Below are positions 9,860 to 21,400 of a stretch of DNA of 64,000 bases, one piece after another; within the stretch, counting starts at the first letter, position 1; every line of letters starts with the position of its first letter. Origin of the DNA: Agroathelia rolfsii (Eukaryota; Basidiomycota; Agaricomycetes; Amylocorticiales; Amylocorticiaceae); the NCBI GenBank assembly GCA_018343915.1, contig JABRWF010000008.1:992001-1056000 (forward strand), written 5' to 3'. Position numbers and translations under genes: made by a program. The notes below the pieces were generated by a model that worked only from the letters and a program-made list of their open reading frames with translations, was not told the DNA's origin and made no database searches.

Positions 9860-12541
9860 TGTAGTACTTATGAGGCTCTGCATTCTGTTTTCAGCTCCGG
9901 AGCTGGTAAGGGCTGAGAAGGATTATCAATCGGTCATTTTTTGGTCACAATGGACCGCGAGGTCCGTTCGGTCAGTACTTACGATATGCCACGAAGAGTC
10001 CTTATCACATTTGAGTGTCATAAGTATTGTATCGCCACATTCGACAGCACAAAAATGCTGCCAGCCGAAAGACGGCAAATCACAGCATAGAGCAGGAGGT
10101 GCATACACGTGATCACAGAACCAACTATGCTTAGGCCACATGAGATAACCTGAGAGGGCTTGGAAAAAGAAAGGTGACGTCTTGCCAAAAACGGGGTGAT
10201 GTTGTCAATCATCATGATAATAAACATAGGATACCACCCATGACGTTGACAATACTTTTCTTTATCTCTATCTTCTATTTAATGAAGTAGAACACACTTT
10301 TAGACATGGAAAACGGGCAGCAATAGCAAAGCAAAGATTGCGAAGGACATGAGACCAAGAAGAAGCAACAAATTTAGAGTAGTCAAGAAAGTGCCATATG
10401 TATAGACTAGATGAGACCACATGGCCAAACAACATAAGTTATTGGATAGAAAGGTGAAAAAGTGAGCCTTTGACACGAGATAGATATACACCGACGATCG
10501 ATCATCGTCACCCAGTGTATATCAATGTTTCACAAAGAATAACAGGGCGAGCCTAGGACCATCGCTGTCCAGAGGGAGAGGGAAGCTAGTGCTGGTATAT
10601 GCGTGCCATAGTACTTTTAGGAGTTTACCGTAAAAATATGCTAACTCGGGCACTGGCAACATTGATGTACTTTCAAGTTGAAGTGTCTTCACGATCGAAA
10701 TTAGAAAGGTGGGTGGCTTGACACGTGTTTTGAAACAGAATATCGGGACGGGATAACAATTCATACAATAAGAAGCGCCACCGCTGAGTCTGTGCACGAT
10801 GCTCTCGCATTGATCGTAGGGCCTATCTGAAACAAATAGCAGAACGAAATGATTGTGTACAAGTAACGATACTAGTATAAAAAACTTCGTCTTTTGTTTA
10901 GTCACAGTTTTGCGCCACATATTCCTACGTCAGCCGCAACGACTAGCGCCCTAGTGCCCTCTCCAACGCCATCTTAGACCACATTGATTGGCCTTCGACT
11001 TTCGATTGGATATATGGCTGACCTGGAATTCTCCGCATCAAGTGCCATAAACATCAGGCAACTGATTTAAGACTCTCGATGGCTCCTCGCATAATATTGC
11101 TACTTTCTTGTTCGGCCATGTCTTGCGCTCCTGAGCGACAGAGGTTTTTTCAATCGTCAGAGCCTTAGTTGAATTACATCCCAAGCCACTACTAATAATA
11201 CTTTTTCTAATGAGCGCAAGTTAGAGAGGGTCAAGGTGGCTAGTCGGAAGGACCCAAGTGAAAATCCCTAACCCTGTGCTCGTTCAACCAACTGCTACCA
11301 ACCGTGCTGCTAAGCGTGAGATGCGCAACATGATGCTGACCGCGAACCGCTACCGTTGTGCTGCTGGCGCGCTCGAGCGCCGCCCTCAGTTTTCGAAGCC
11401 GAAGAAGAAGTTCAATGGTCATCAAGTGCAACCGCAACTTCAAAATGAAGAACAAGATCAAAATGAGATCGAATACAATACCACCACTGCCAATCCTGAT
11501 CGTGTTGAGTCTGCTCAATTGATAAGCTTTCGCTATGGTAGGGGATATGGACTGTTCGAGCCATTGGACTCTGCGTTTTTCACAATTGAACTTGAACTTT
11601 GTGCTGATCCCTTCATCTTGTTCTCTCCGTTTCTCTTGCTAGAGGTCCTTCGATCACTTGGTCATTGGCTGATCTCATCTTCGCCCCTCCTGTCTGGTGC
11701 TGACGCCGTTCGATGATGGAAGGATCATCCTGCCGGCACTCTTTGCTACGCGTGGTGACTTTGGTAAATTGGTAATGTCTGACTACGTACAACGATGTAT
11801 AAGTAGACAAGCGGAATTTATTTTCTGTGTCGACTGCTGCTCTTCGTCGTCGCTCGTCGTAGTTTCACAGCTTTTTTCCTGAAGCCTTTTCTTCCACAGG
11901 GTTTTAAGCATCGTATGGTTTTGACGCACCCGTGCCAGCACCTCTTCTCTTGTTTTCTTTTTCTTGTCTGTGTCTTCTTTTTTTTTCTTTTTTTTTTCTT
12001 GGTTAACGTAAATTTATAAGTTTCTGGTTTTACTCACAATTAATTTCATCCTTCTTCTACCTTACACTCTGCGTGAAACGTCATATGTAGTGTGTAAGTC
12101 GTATTTAACAATCCACAGGAGAGATATGCTAGAGGTATTAACATGAATTCATTTATGTGAGAATCCTTGAAATTTGGCCATACAAACATATGGCACTCTT
12201 CTTCTGAATGCGTGAATTCATTGATATTAATTTTAGCTGCATGGATGCGGAGCAATAGAATCGTCTGTTTCCTGTATTAGTATATGTTTAGATTCAATAA
12301 TATTTTACCAAATGCAGCGCCCGAAACCAGCCTTCCTGTGTGCATTTTGTGACTAACCCAAGATTTTGAGTAAGTGATGACATGCATCCGTTAGTGTAGG
12401 CGAGTTTATATGATCTACATTGACGGTGTACAAGATATAATAATACATATGTATATCAAAAAGCCGAAGGGTAAAAACAAAATATTGATCGTAGTGTTTG
12501 TGCCCATTATTATTTTTATTTTATTTTCTAAAAGCATTCCT
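9860..12541. other. Intergenic with duplicated upstream DNA of the transporter
   Basis: No convincing gene. The part around 10200-10260 and 10480-10560 resembles 15360-15420 and 15700-15790, so at least about 0.8 kb upstream of the transporter belongs to the duplicated unit. The rest includes T/CT-rich DNA (11830-12010) that looks like a transcription control or untranslated region. Confidence 0.5.
11258..11716 (+). other. Open frame of uncertain reality
   Basis: A 152-codon open frame without an upstream ATG in frame (it opens at a GTG). The middle has an Asn/Gln/Glu-rich stretch and a basic SKPKKKF segment; the end is hydrophobic. I recognise no domain. It could be an exon of a small gene with an unseen first exon, or chance. 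Confidence 0.2.
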
Positions 12542-14668
12542 TCAAATAATATGAGCATCATCTTCATCCACCACACGATGGTGAGGGCCTTGGCCATGAC
12601 GAGCCTGATCCACATTCTGCTCGCCGTGCTCAATCCGAGCCTTGCCACTACCTCTCTTAGACGAGTCGCTCTCCACATCCACTTCACCAGCATCCATGAT
12701 ATCCGCCCTCCTCAGCTCCTTCACCGGCACGGCCCTCTTCCCACCTAGGAAAATCTTGCCTCCTGGTGCGTCCTGAAGTGCACGCACGATCATATGATCC
12801 TCAAATAGATACCTGATATCCTCAAGCGCGTATCCGGTCGTCTCAGGCAAGAAGAAGTATGTCCAGATGGTCATGATAATACAAAACACACCAAAGACGA
12901 GGAACGTGCCGTACTTGATGTTGGCCAGCATAATCGGTGTCAGCTTCGATACGACAAAGGCGAAGAGCCAATTACACCCAATGGCGAGCGACATGGCCGC
13001 TGTCCGGACGTGGTTAGGTGATACTTCTCCTGCGACGACCCATGGGACCGGACCCCAGCCTATGAACAATCAAAAGCAATAGCTTTAGCTACTATTAGTC
13101 ACCAGGGGATGCCGGGCGACCCTTGCAAATGTGCATGAGACGCCTACATGCACGAGACGCCCGACTTTCACGGTGTGGGCAGGACTTACCGACACAATAG
13201 AACACCGCATACAAATATATGGCGACTAAAGAAACATAGCTTGCGGCTATGCGCGTTGCCTGGGGATGAAGCGCCGAATAGCCCGCAATCCAGAGCATCA
13301 TGAGTGCCTGGCCCGCCGACCCCACAATCAAACACATCTTGCGTCCCATGCCCTCGACAGCAAATGCCAAGACAAGCGCGACCGAAATCGTCTTTACAAC
13401 CCCGTATATGCCCGTCGCGAACAGACCCGAGGACGTGCCTGTGACACCCAAACTGGCAAAGATCGTGGGACTGTAGGTATTGATGGCGTTCGTGCCAGTG
13501 GCTTGCTGGAAGAACATAACAAGCGAGGGGATGAAGCACCGGATTATTGTCGTGCGCGACTCGCCGATGTGCCTGAATTGCGCTAAGACGGGCATACGTT
13601 GTCGGCCAAGGAAATCAGCCTTGATTTCCTCCAGCGTAGTAAGGACTGCTTCGTCGTCAGGTGTGGTGCGTGAAACATAGGCAAGGGTTTCAGCCGCGCG
13701 GTCGTATTTCTCATGTTCAACGAGCCAACGGGGGGATTCCTAAGGCGTGCCAATGAGCGATCAACTTTTTTTGTGCGCATATATTCATTGAAGGGAGATC
13801 AATACCTTTTGGAAGAGCATAAGGATCGTGAAAAGGAAGCCAGGAGCAATTTGTACGATAAACGGTATGCGCCATTGCATGTCTCCGTAAGGTATGTTAA
13901 GGGAAGCGCTGTAGTTAACCCAGACTGGAAAACAGTATTGTTATGAATGGATGTCGTGAATTGCGATGGAGCAAGACAAACATACAACTCAGCATGATCC
14001 CGATGTTATTTGCCAACTGGATCATACCCGTACATCTCCCACGGATCGCTCTGGGTGTACACTCGGAAACATATGTCGGGACGAGAGCAGAGACCATGCC
14101 AACGCCTAGTTGAGTGCATTAGAATTGGTGTAATATTAGTAGTGCTCAACAAACACTCACCTAGACCGGCAAAGAATCTTCCAAAGTACAGTACACGCAA
14201 AGCAACAGCTTGACTGCTACCGAGACCCACGATGCATTGAATAACGCTGCCAATCATGTACAACACACCCGAAGCGATCAGGCAGATCTTGCGGCCAAAC
14301 TTGCCAGAAAAGTAGCCCGTTGAGAGTGCACCGAAGCTAACAGCAAGCACGACAAAGTGATCAGTGACAGAAGGAATAATATACAACCCAACGCCACACG
14401 GTAAAGTAAAGCAAGACAGCCTGAGGAACAGCAATACTCACAAACACCCCGCCTGCAACACCGCGACGATATTCCCACTCAAGTCGGCCTTCTCCGCCGC
14501 CGACTTGTGTGTGTACCCGAACGAGGCCTGGAACGATGGTAATGAGAGCACGCCGCCGATGAGACCAATATCCCATCCATAAAAGACAGAGCCCATCGCG
14601 GCCGAGGCGGCAAGCAAGTACGCATTACGGTAGTGTGAAATTTCAGCGAGCTCTTTCTTCAGAGCCAT
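12542..14668 (-). CDS. MFS sugar (hexose-type) transporter
   Basis: Six exons (14668-14442, 14336-14161, 14105-13986, 13924-13806, 13739-13190, 13059-12542) give 569 residues. This is a sugar-porter-family H+ symporter or facilitator in the plasma membrane with 12 predicted TM helices. Visible family motifs are GWDIGLIGG in TM1, FGRKICL after TM2, SECTPRAIRGRCTG in the TM4-5 region, ESPRWL before the central loop, the QQATGTNAINTYSP TM7 motif that contacts sugar, and PETTGYALEDI after TM12. The hydrophilic tail is His/Asp-rich. I chose the ATG at 14668 because conserved sequence begins soon after it; an in-frame ATG at 14746 would add 26 lysine-rich residues. It is the intact partner of the pseudogene at 7797-9676. 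Confidence 0.92.
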
Positions 14669-14830
14669 TTTTGTTTTTGTTTTTTTTACTGCTTCCTTTT
14701 TCCCTCGTAAGTAGTCGTCTCTCTTTGCTATCGCCTTTAAAACCACAGAGAGACAGTGAAGAGGGTGGGGATACGCCGCAGCTGTCAGTGGGCACAGAGG
14801 GAGGACTGAAACAATTTATGCGCCCGGTAC

Positions 14831-14838
14831 TTTATATA
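14831..14838 (-). promoter_or_regulatory. TATA box of the sugar transporter
   Basis: TATATAAA on the minus strand, about 165 bp before the ATG at 14668. It is conserved in the duplicated upstream DNA of the pseudogene. Confidence 0.5.
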
Positions 14839-14899
14839 CGGTAGGTATGTAATAAGTACGGGGCCCCGCATTTTTTTCGCCTTGTTAAGTCACCATTAC

Positions 14900-16198
14900 A
14901 GCATTTGGCAAGGGTCACGATGAAGACTATAAGAGGAACAGCAAGGGCCGCCCGGACCGTTACTGATGGATGGATATGACGAAACCACTACAAATTGATA
15001 CACGACGACGACGACGGATGTCTTAGGGTCATCGGTTTTTATTATTGCCACGCTTAAAAGCCCAAGGCCAGGGCTAAGAGGTTCTGATTAAGAAAGGAGA
15101 GTAACCAAGAGAAATTATACTCACCGGCCTTATCCCTGCACACACAGAGTTCTATTCATGCATGCCAGCCGAGTCCCGGAGGAACGGACCAAAGCTATTC
15201 ATCATCTCGCAACAAAAGAAGAAAGAAAAAACAAAGACCCTCTTCTTTGAAGGATTTTCAGTGATAGAAGGTATTTAATGGATAATTCAGATGACGTGCG
15301 CTATATGACATCGGCCTAGTCCAAGGTGCACATGATAGAGGGGTTTGGAAGACGTATCGCCAATCATCATCCATGATAACAAACATAGCAACATATCATC
15401 CACCACGTCGATCTTTTCTCTCCCTTGCTCATTTCATCTGCTTCAGGATATATGCACTTTGTGTTTGGTTGGCAAATGTAAAATAGATAGTAAATAGAAA
15501 AAGTAGAAAAAAACTATGTACAAAATCAAGAAACTGAGAGAGGAAAAGAGAGAAGATAAAAAAAGAAAGAAGTGGGATAGTAAAACAAGGGCCGCACGTG
15601 CGGGTAAAACCACATAACCGTATAACCATAAGTTGTTGAGGAGGAAAAAAGAATAGCAAAGAGAGACAAAATAGTCCGGAAAGAAAGCAAAAGAAAAACA
15701 ATAGATATATAAATCATACATTGACCGATCACTGTCGTCATCGTATATAAATCAATGTTCCTCAAAGAAGGAATGAAGGGAGCCAAGGAAATTGTAAGAT
15801 GAAATAGACAGACGATGCCTTTGGAACCTTGAGTGTGCAAGAGGAAGGAGAAGAGAAGATGAAATGAAGGAAAGAGAAGATAGAGAAAGGACTAGATGAA
15901 GACGATGACAGGAAAAAAAAGAGAAGAGAAAAGAGTGGAGGGAAACCAATTTATAGTTCTTGTTTGCATTTGATTGATAATACACGATTGGATATTTGCT
16001 TCCTGTTAGAAAGAATAATCGATGCTTAAAGAGAAAAAAAAAACTGGGGGAATCAAATGACGAGTAGATGTTGTTGATACATATGATGTGGGAGGCGCCA
16101 GTGATAAACCAAGAGAAGACAAGGAGAGCACAGCTAGATCCGAGTATTGTTGAACAATGACGAGATGGTCGAGGACGAAGATCCTATGAAGATAAATA
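14900..16198. other. Intergenic, purine-rich
   Basis: No gene seen. The stretch 15180-15960 is strongly A/G-rich on the plus strand. Parts (15360-15420, 15700-15790) match the DNA upstream of the transporter pseudogene. It lies between the 3' end of the Whi5-like gene and the transporter promoter, both read on the minus strand, so it would be a T/C-rich leader or 3' UTR on that strand. Confidence 0.5.
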
Positions 16199-18230
16199 TT
16201 AATAGTGCAAGAGGTTGATGCCAGCGCCTAAGCCCGTTCCTCTCCCTGGCCTGTCACCATCGACGTCTGTCGGTTCGGGCACTGCATGAATGGTCTGCTC
16301 CCCACTACCCTTCTGCATCTCTTCCTCGAACAGCTTTCGACCAATGTCCGCCCTGAGCCCAGTCTCCTTCGTTTGTGGATTGGTAACGGCCGGACTGGGA
16401 GAGACGTTAATAAAGTCATGGAGGTTGAAGGGAATCGCCCCTTGGCCTGGGGATGATCCGTGTATAGTATTCAAAGACGGCTTGGGTGATGTTTCTGCCC
16501 AGGACCTGTCGACCACATCCTGGAGCTGAGAAGAAGGTGCTGTCGATCCTAGCAACAGCTGAGAAGACTGCATCTGCTGAGCCGAGCCCTCAACTTTTCC
16601 TTCTATTACGGGCATCGTTGGAGCAGGTGCCAGCGCACGAGGTTGTTTCGAGGACGACGACGCCAAGGGGTCATCCGTAATCTGGAAGTCGCTTATGGAA
16701 GTCAAGCTTGAGTTGTATGAGCTCACGCCACTCCGCCCAAGACGTTGACCGGTGGTGCCCTCGCCTGACTTCGTGTCACCAGCAAATAGAACGCGGCCAT
16801 GCGTGCGCAAACTTGGACCACCACTCAGAGTTCGGAAGGCAGCTAGGTCGCTGGCCTCCTTATCTTTAATTGTCTGCGGCCTCGCAGGAGAGGGTGAGGT
16901 CGCGAGGTACAGCATCAGACCTGCAGCTTCATCATCTGTAGGCTCTTTCGTACGCGGTGTAAGACCGCCACCATTACCAGCGATCCCCGGAGCTTCCGGA
17001 CGAGGCGGTGTACCCATCCCTCTACCAGATTGTCCGTCAACAGGTGCATAATTCCCGTCTGCTGCCGCCGTACGCGCCGAGCTCTGCATAAACTGCGAGA
17101 AGAGGTGCTGCACTGACCCCAACTCACTCGGCAGCATGCCGGACAGCGTAGGCTGAGGTGAGCCCAAGCTGGCAGCCGACGGCCTCTTGTGCAACAGCAA
17201 TGACGTAAGTGTCGCTGCGGCCTTGAGATCATCTTCCCTCGAGACTGCGCGTGAGGTATGCGCTCGTGGGCTGGCCTTCGTCTTCCCCTTTGCCGCTGTC
17301 GTTGTTGATACTGGCTTCTCACGTGTCTGGCGCCGGTGATGGTGGCTGCGGGTGCCTTCGGCGACGCCGTTGTGACCAGAGATAGCAGATGCATGCTGCT
17401 GATGCTGATCAGAAGAACGCGAGCCTCTGCGGGCTCTAGGGGCGTGGGGTCGGGCTGGGGCTGCTATGGGCGGATCGTGCGCATTCAAGATGGTCCGGGC
17501 TTGTTTCGTGGGAGGAGGAATGAGGAAAGACGCATAGAGGCTGTGCGTCCCATTCGCATTGGGAATATTGGCTCGTGTGTCAGTCAGCGCATTAGTCATA
17601 GATGAAGTTGAGCCTGTGGGAGGAGCCATAGGGCTACGGGGCAGCGTTGCCGCGCCCGTCGTTCTGGGATTGCTGTAGTAACTAGCTGAACTGGGCGCCT
17701 TGCGTTTCGTACCGGCAACGCGGGTTGTCGACGCGGTGAGCTGCGGGTGAGAGCGTGTTTCAAGTTCACGCAGAGGAATGTGCGACACGTTGTTGCTGGC
17801 CTTGTACGACGCGTATGAAAGCCGTGCACGCAACCCGCGGGTGACCTACATGAACACAGGTGGTAACCGCGTCAGTAGCTATTAATGATCTGACATGTGG
17901 GATCCGACAGCGAGCAAGACAGTAGAAAATGCACGCCGCCAAGTAAAAACAAAGTATATGCGCTACCGATGTACAAGTCGAGACGCGTGCGATTACCAAC
18001 CAGAGGTGGTTCGCGACGCGTCGGGAACAAGACGGCTAGATAGTGCTGCAGAGGATTAGACCACTGACCATCGAGACCTCAGCTCGTGCAAGAAACTTCT
18101 GTATGGCCTTCTTTCGTTCGTCAGTGTCCTCTTGCGACATGACGGCTGTACCATTGAGAGATGTAGGGGGTTGTATGTAGGGGGTTGGCGGCGATCCGGA
18201 GGTGACGGAGGATGTAGGGGTAGCCATCAT
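16199..18230 (-). CDS. Probable Whi5/Nrm1-like (GTB-motif) cell-cycle repressor
   Basis: Two exons (18230-18069, 17845-16199) give about 602 residues. Residues 35-85 are the conserved part: DERKKAIQKFLARAEVS, then across the intron TRGLRARLSYASYKASNN and HIPLRELE. This resembles the short GTB motif of fungal Whi5/Nrm1 proteins, which bind Swi6-type SBF/MBF complexes and repress G1/S genes. The rest is Ser/Pro/Ala-rich and probably disordered, with a basic TKRKAPS site and possible CDK sites. The family call rests on this one motif. Three ACGCGT boxes lie upstream of or within the gene's first intron, as expected if MBF regulates it. An in-frame ATG at 18227 is an equal start. Confidence 0.5.
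17983..18021. promoter_or_regulatory. Two MluI cell-cycle boxes in intron 1
   Basis: ACGCGT occurs at 17983-17988 and 18016-18021, both inside the first intron of the Whi5-like gene. ACGCGT is the binding core of the fungal MBF complex. The pairing and location are suggestive; function is inferred. Confidence 0.35.
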
Positions 18231-18420
18231 CGCTGCTTGACGACTAGAGAAAAATCACAGTTGACTGGGCCGTTGGCAGGCCTGTTTAGAAAACGGTCTC
18301 AGCACCGTCTGCGGGTGCGATGCGATGAGGACAGTCAGAGAGGGAGACAGAGGACGAGAACAGCGACCAGGAAGAAGAGTGGGCGCGCATGCCAGCCGCA
18401 TCGCGCGACTCGGCTCTCCG

Positions 18421-18426
18421 ACGCGT
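18421..18426. promoter_or_regulatory. MluI cell-cycle box upstream of the Whi5-like gene
   Basis: ACGCGT about 190 bp before the ATG at 18230, in an otherwise gene-free CG-rich promoter segment (18231-18945). Confidence 0.35.
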
Positions 18427-18945
18427 TCTGCCGATTCAAGCTCCGAGCGAATTTCAGTCGCGTCTCTTACGTAAGACTTCCCCTTTTAGTTCCCCGTTCC
18501 GATCGAGCCCAATGCCCAGGTTTATGTGCGGATACATTCCATTCCCACTTCATAAAGCAGAAAATTCATGTGTTCCACAATGGCATGCATACACCATCGT
18601 CTAGCACGCTGCATGGTTGTTCTGGCGCCTGTGCTCGATGTGGCAGCTCAGGTGCCCACTGGCGGGACCCACCATTCCGGCATCATTTGACGTATGGCTC
18701 GTTCTGATTAGTCCGAATGTTTCGTAGACCGTCCCGGAGTTCCTGCCAATAGCAGCGAACGCAGCTTGGCCGGCTTTTCACGTGAGAGGAAGAGTTTGAT
18801 GATGACAATGCACTCCGGCACAAACGTCTAGAATTGTTGGTGGCGTGAGATGGGTAGTCAATGAATAATGATTCTTTTCATTTAATTACAAGCGCATGTG
18901 TAAAACAGCACAATAAACCGAGTCCTCGATATGGATAAGCGGAGA

Positions 18946-20831
18946 TTAGATCTTCCACCCTTTTGGGATGCTTTGGGCTTGGGAAGCAGCTCCAGATGCA
19001 ATCGTCACATTATCTTCGCCCGTGCTCTTGCGGTCACGTTTCTCGTCTGCCGATCCAGCGGCTGGCCACGTCGTACTATCAGGAGCAGTAGAAGCGCGGC
19101 CGGCACGCAGCTCCTCATAATACCAACGAGGAAGGAAACCGACTCTATCCTCCCCAGCACGGACATCATCCACCTCGCTTTTCTGGAGCGCTATAGCCGA
19201 GACGCCCACGTGCGGCTGAAAGGACACGCGCCATACTTGAACGTCATCGTCAACACCGTCATCGTTGCTCTTGCCTGCATCGCTGCCGCCAGACGCCGTC
19301 CTCACGATGGACTTGAGGAAGGTAAAGAATTGCGCACCCCAGGAAAGGCATATCGTCGGATCCCAAGCATCGCGCTTTCCGCGGATAAGGCGCGGGATTT
19401 CAATTGTTTTGAATGATTGTGTTGTTGTTAGAATACCGGATGGCGTCCGGAAGCCGACAAAGATTTCCTGTTAGGCAAAAGCAGGAAGTGCAGGAATTGT
19501 AGCAGCACATTATATCGTAAGCCCTTGGCGAATGACCTCTTCCGATGGACAAGACATAACACGGATGACTCACAGGAACCCCAAGTAAGAACGACTGGAT
19601 GTAGAATTTAAGCAACTTTCTAGAGGAATGACGAGTATATGAATCCATATATCTGTAGTAGTCGATGCTCCTTTTCCGCCGATGATAGCAAATACACACC
19701 TTTCAAATTTGGTTTCGTCATGTGGACCACGTATAGTCATCGATGTCTTTAGTTCGACGAAAGAGTCAGTCCTGCCGTCAAAGTGCCCTATAAGGTGCAT
19801 GTAAAAATGCAGAACTGATCATCCCTTCGCGCACAAGCATCACCCACCACGAACACAGTCAACTTCACCACCAATCAATATGCGCGTATCCCCAAGCTTA
19901 GTCTTGACAACACCGCACCACTGAACGTTGGTGTCTACGTCTCCACCCCACCCGACGCGATCAGGGTCCGAAGAATCATCCGGCTCTCCAGGGGATCTAG
20001 TGCAGTAAGACTCGAAAGAGTACCCGTAGTATGTCTGCACTCTGTGCCGTGGCTCCATATTGTTTCTATCGGAAGTTAACGAATTACACAAAATCTCGTG
20101 AAAATGACATACTTCTCAGCCAACTTGGTATCCGAGAGATGTTCTTCAAAATGAAGTGTCCCATCCACACACATGACGTTCATTTCCCATCCCTCGCGTT
20201 CTTCATACGGCGCAGTCAATATCCTCTCTCGAAATCAGCGTCAACACAAATACAACACAGAATATATGCGTCCATTTCCATATGTGCATTCCATTCATAG
20301 CCAGATTAAAAAGCAGTCAGAAGCTCACTTTGTTATTATCCCTCTCCAAGCCACGACACCCATCGGGGGTGGAGGCGGGTCAACAGGCATGCCACTCTTA
20401 ATCTTCGACCACGCCTTGAGTAGAGGATCTAGTCTGCCCCGCTCATCGGGCCGCCGAATCCACCACTCGTAGCCATACTTGAGATTCGCTCCCAGTCGGG
20501 GCTGAACAAAATGTCGCAGGGCAGAGTCGGTGAACTCTTGTACGTGCTCTGGGGTATACGAGAATGTCGACAACAGGCTGGGCTTCTGGAACGGCACAGA
20601 GGCGGTGGAGGACGGTCCCGGTTGCGTTGATGGATATGAAAGAGTTCGTGGAGAAGTTGGATCATGGGCGGCTGATTTTGATGCATGTAATAGTGGTAAA
20701 GCCAAGTTAGAGTCTGCAGGTGTGCCTGCGTCAGTTGCTAAACGAGGTTTAGTTGAGCGTCTTGAGGATTCGTTCTCAGTTTCGTTCTCAGAAATATGTG
20801 ATAGTGGGCGCTTCAGGTTATTTGCATCCAT
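18946..20831 (-). CDS. RAI1: Rai1/DXO-family decapping nuclease
   Basis: Six exons (20831-20329, 20223-20113, 20065-19848, 19787-19700, 19619-19574, 19467-18946) give 495 residues. Rai1/DXO enzymes remove incomplete or NAD caps from RNA and, in fungi, stabilise the 5'-3' exonuclease Rat1 in the nucleus. The catalytic motifs appear in order: GYSFE (GxxxE type), GGEVDC (ExD), VELKT (ExK), KFYIQ (Lys...Gln), and VGFRTPSG near the end. The N-terminus has a nuclear-type KRPLSH...STKPR region. The protein is longer than yeast Rai1 (387) because of the N-terminal extension and an Asp/Ser-rich insert near residue 400. The next gene at 21401 diverges from it with 570 bp between. Confidence 0.93.
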
Positions 20832-21400
20832 AGTAGACTATTTCCTAGGGTTGTTACCAGTTTTGGTCCAGGAGATGGATGCTGTGGAAGTGGTTTCTAG
20901 TAGGCCTACTTTTGGTGCACAACAAAATCTGGAGAATTCCGAGCACACGTGATTTAGCTGAGTTCACGGACCACGGACTGATACATGAACCTGATATCAT
21001 CTTTGCTTCCATGTCGCTGGACAGCGCTCAGCTCGAAGGCTATACTCAATCGCTCATTAGAGTTACTAGTAGTCGGTGTCTGCTACTGGCCGGCACTCAC
21101 CAGTGCGCTCCGAATCATTTATGAAATCAAGCGCTTGAGCCGCTCATGCATCAGAACTACGAGCATGGAAAAAGGCTGGGCGCCATAGTCATAGAATCAT
21201 ATATATACTCGTCGCTTGGTCTGCAAATGAATCAGCACACGTACCAGCCTTTGTTCTTCAAATATTCTTAGGAATCCTGCCTCAGAACTTCAAATTCCGA
21301 GCTAAATTCTCTTGCTTACTTTACTCGCGTAAGTAGTATTATCTCAAGTCTCTTTGTGACTGATCTTAGTTTTCTTGGATCTCCAGTGCAACATCTCTCT
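20832..21400. promoter_or_regulatory. Divergent promoter region, RAI1 / unknown gene
   Basis: 570 bp between two start codons pointing apart, with no coding exon. No clear TATA box was seen on the RAI1 side. Confidence 0.35.
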
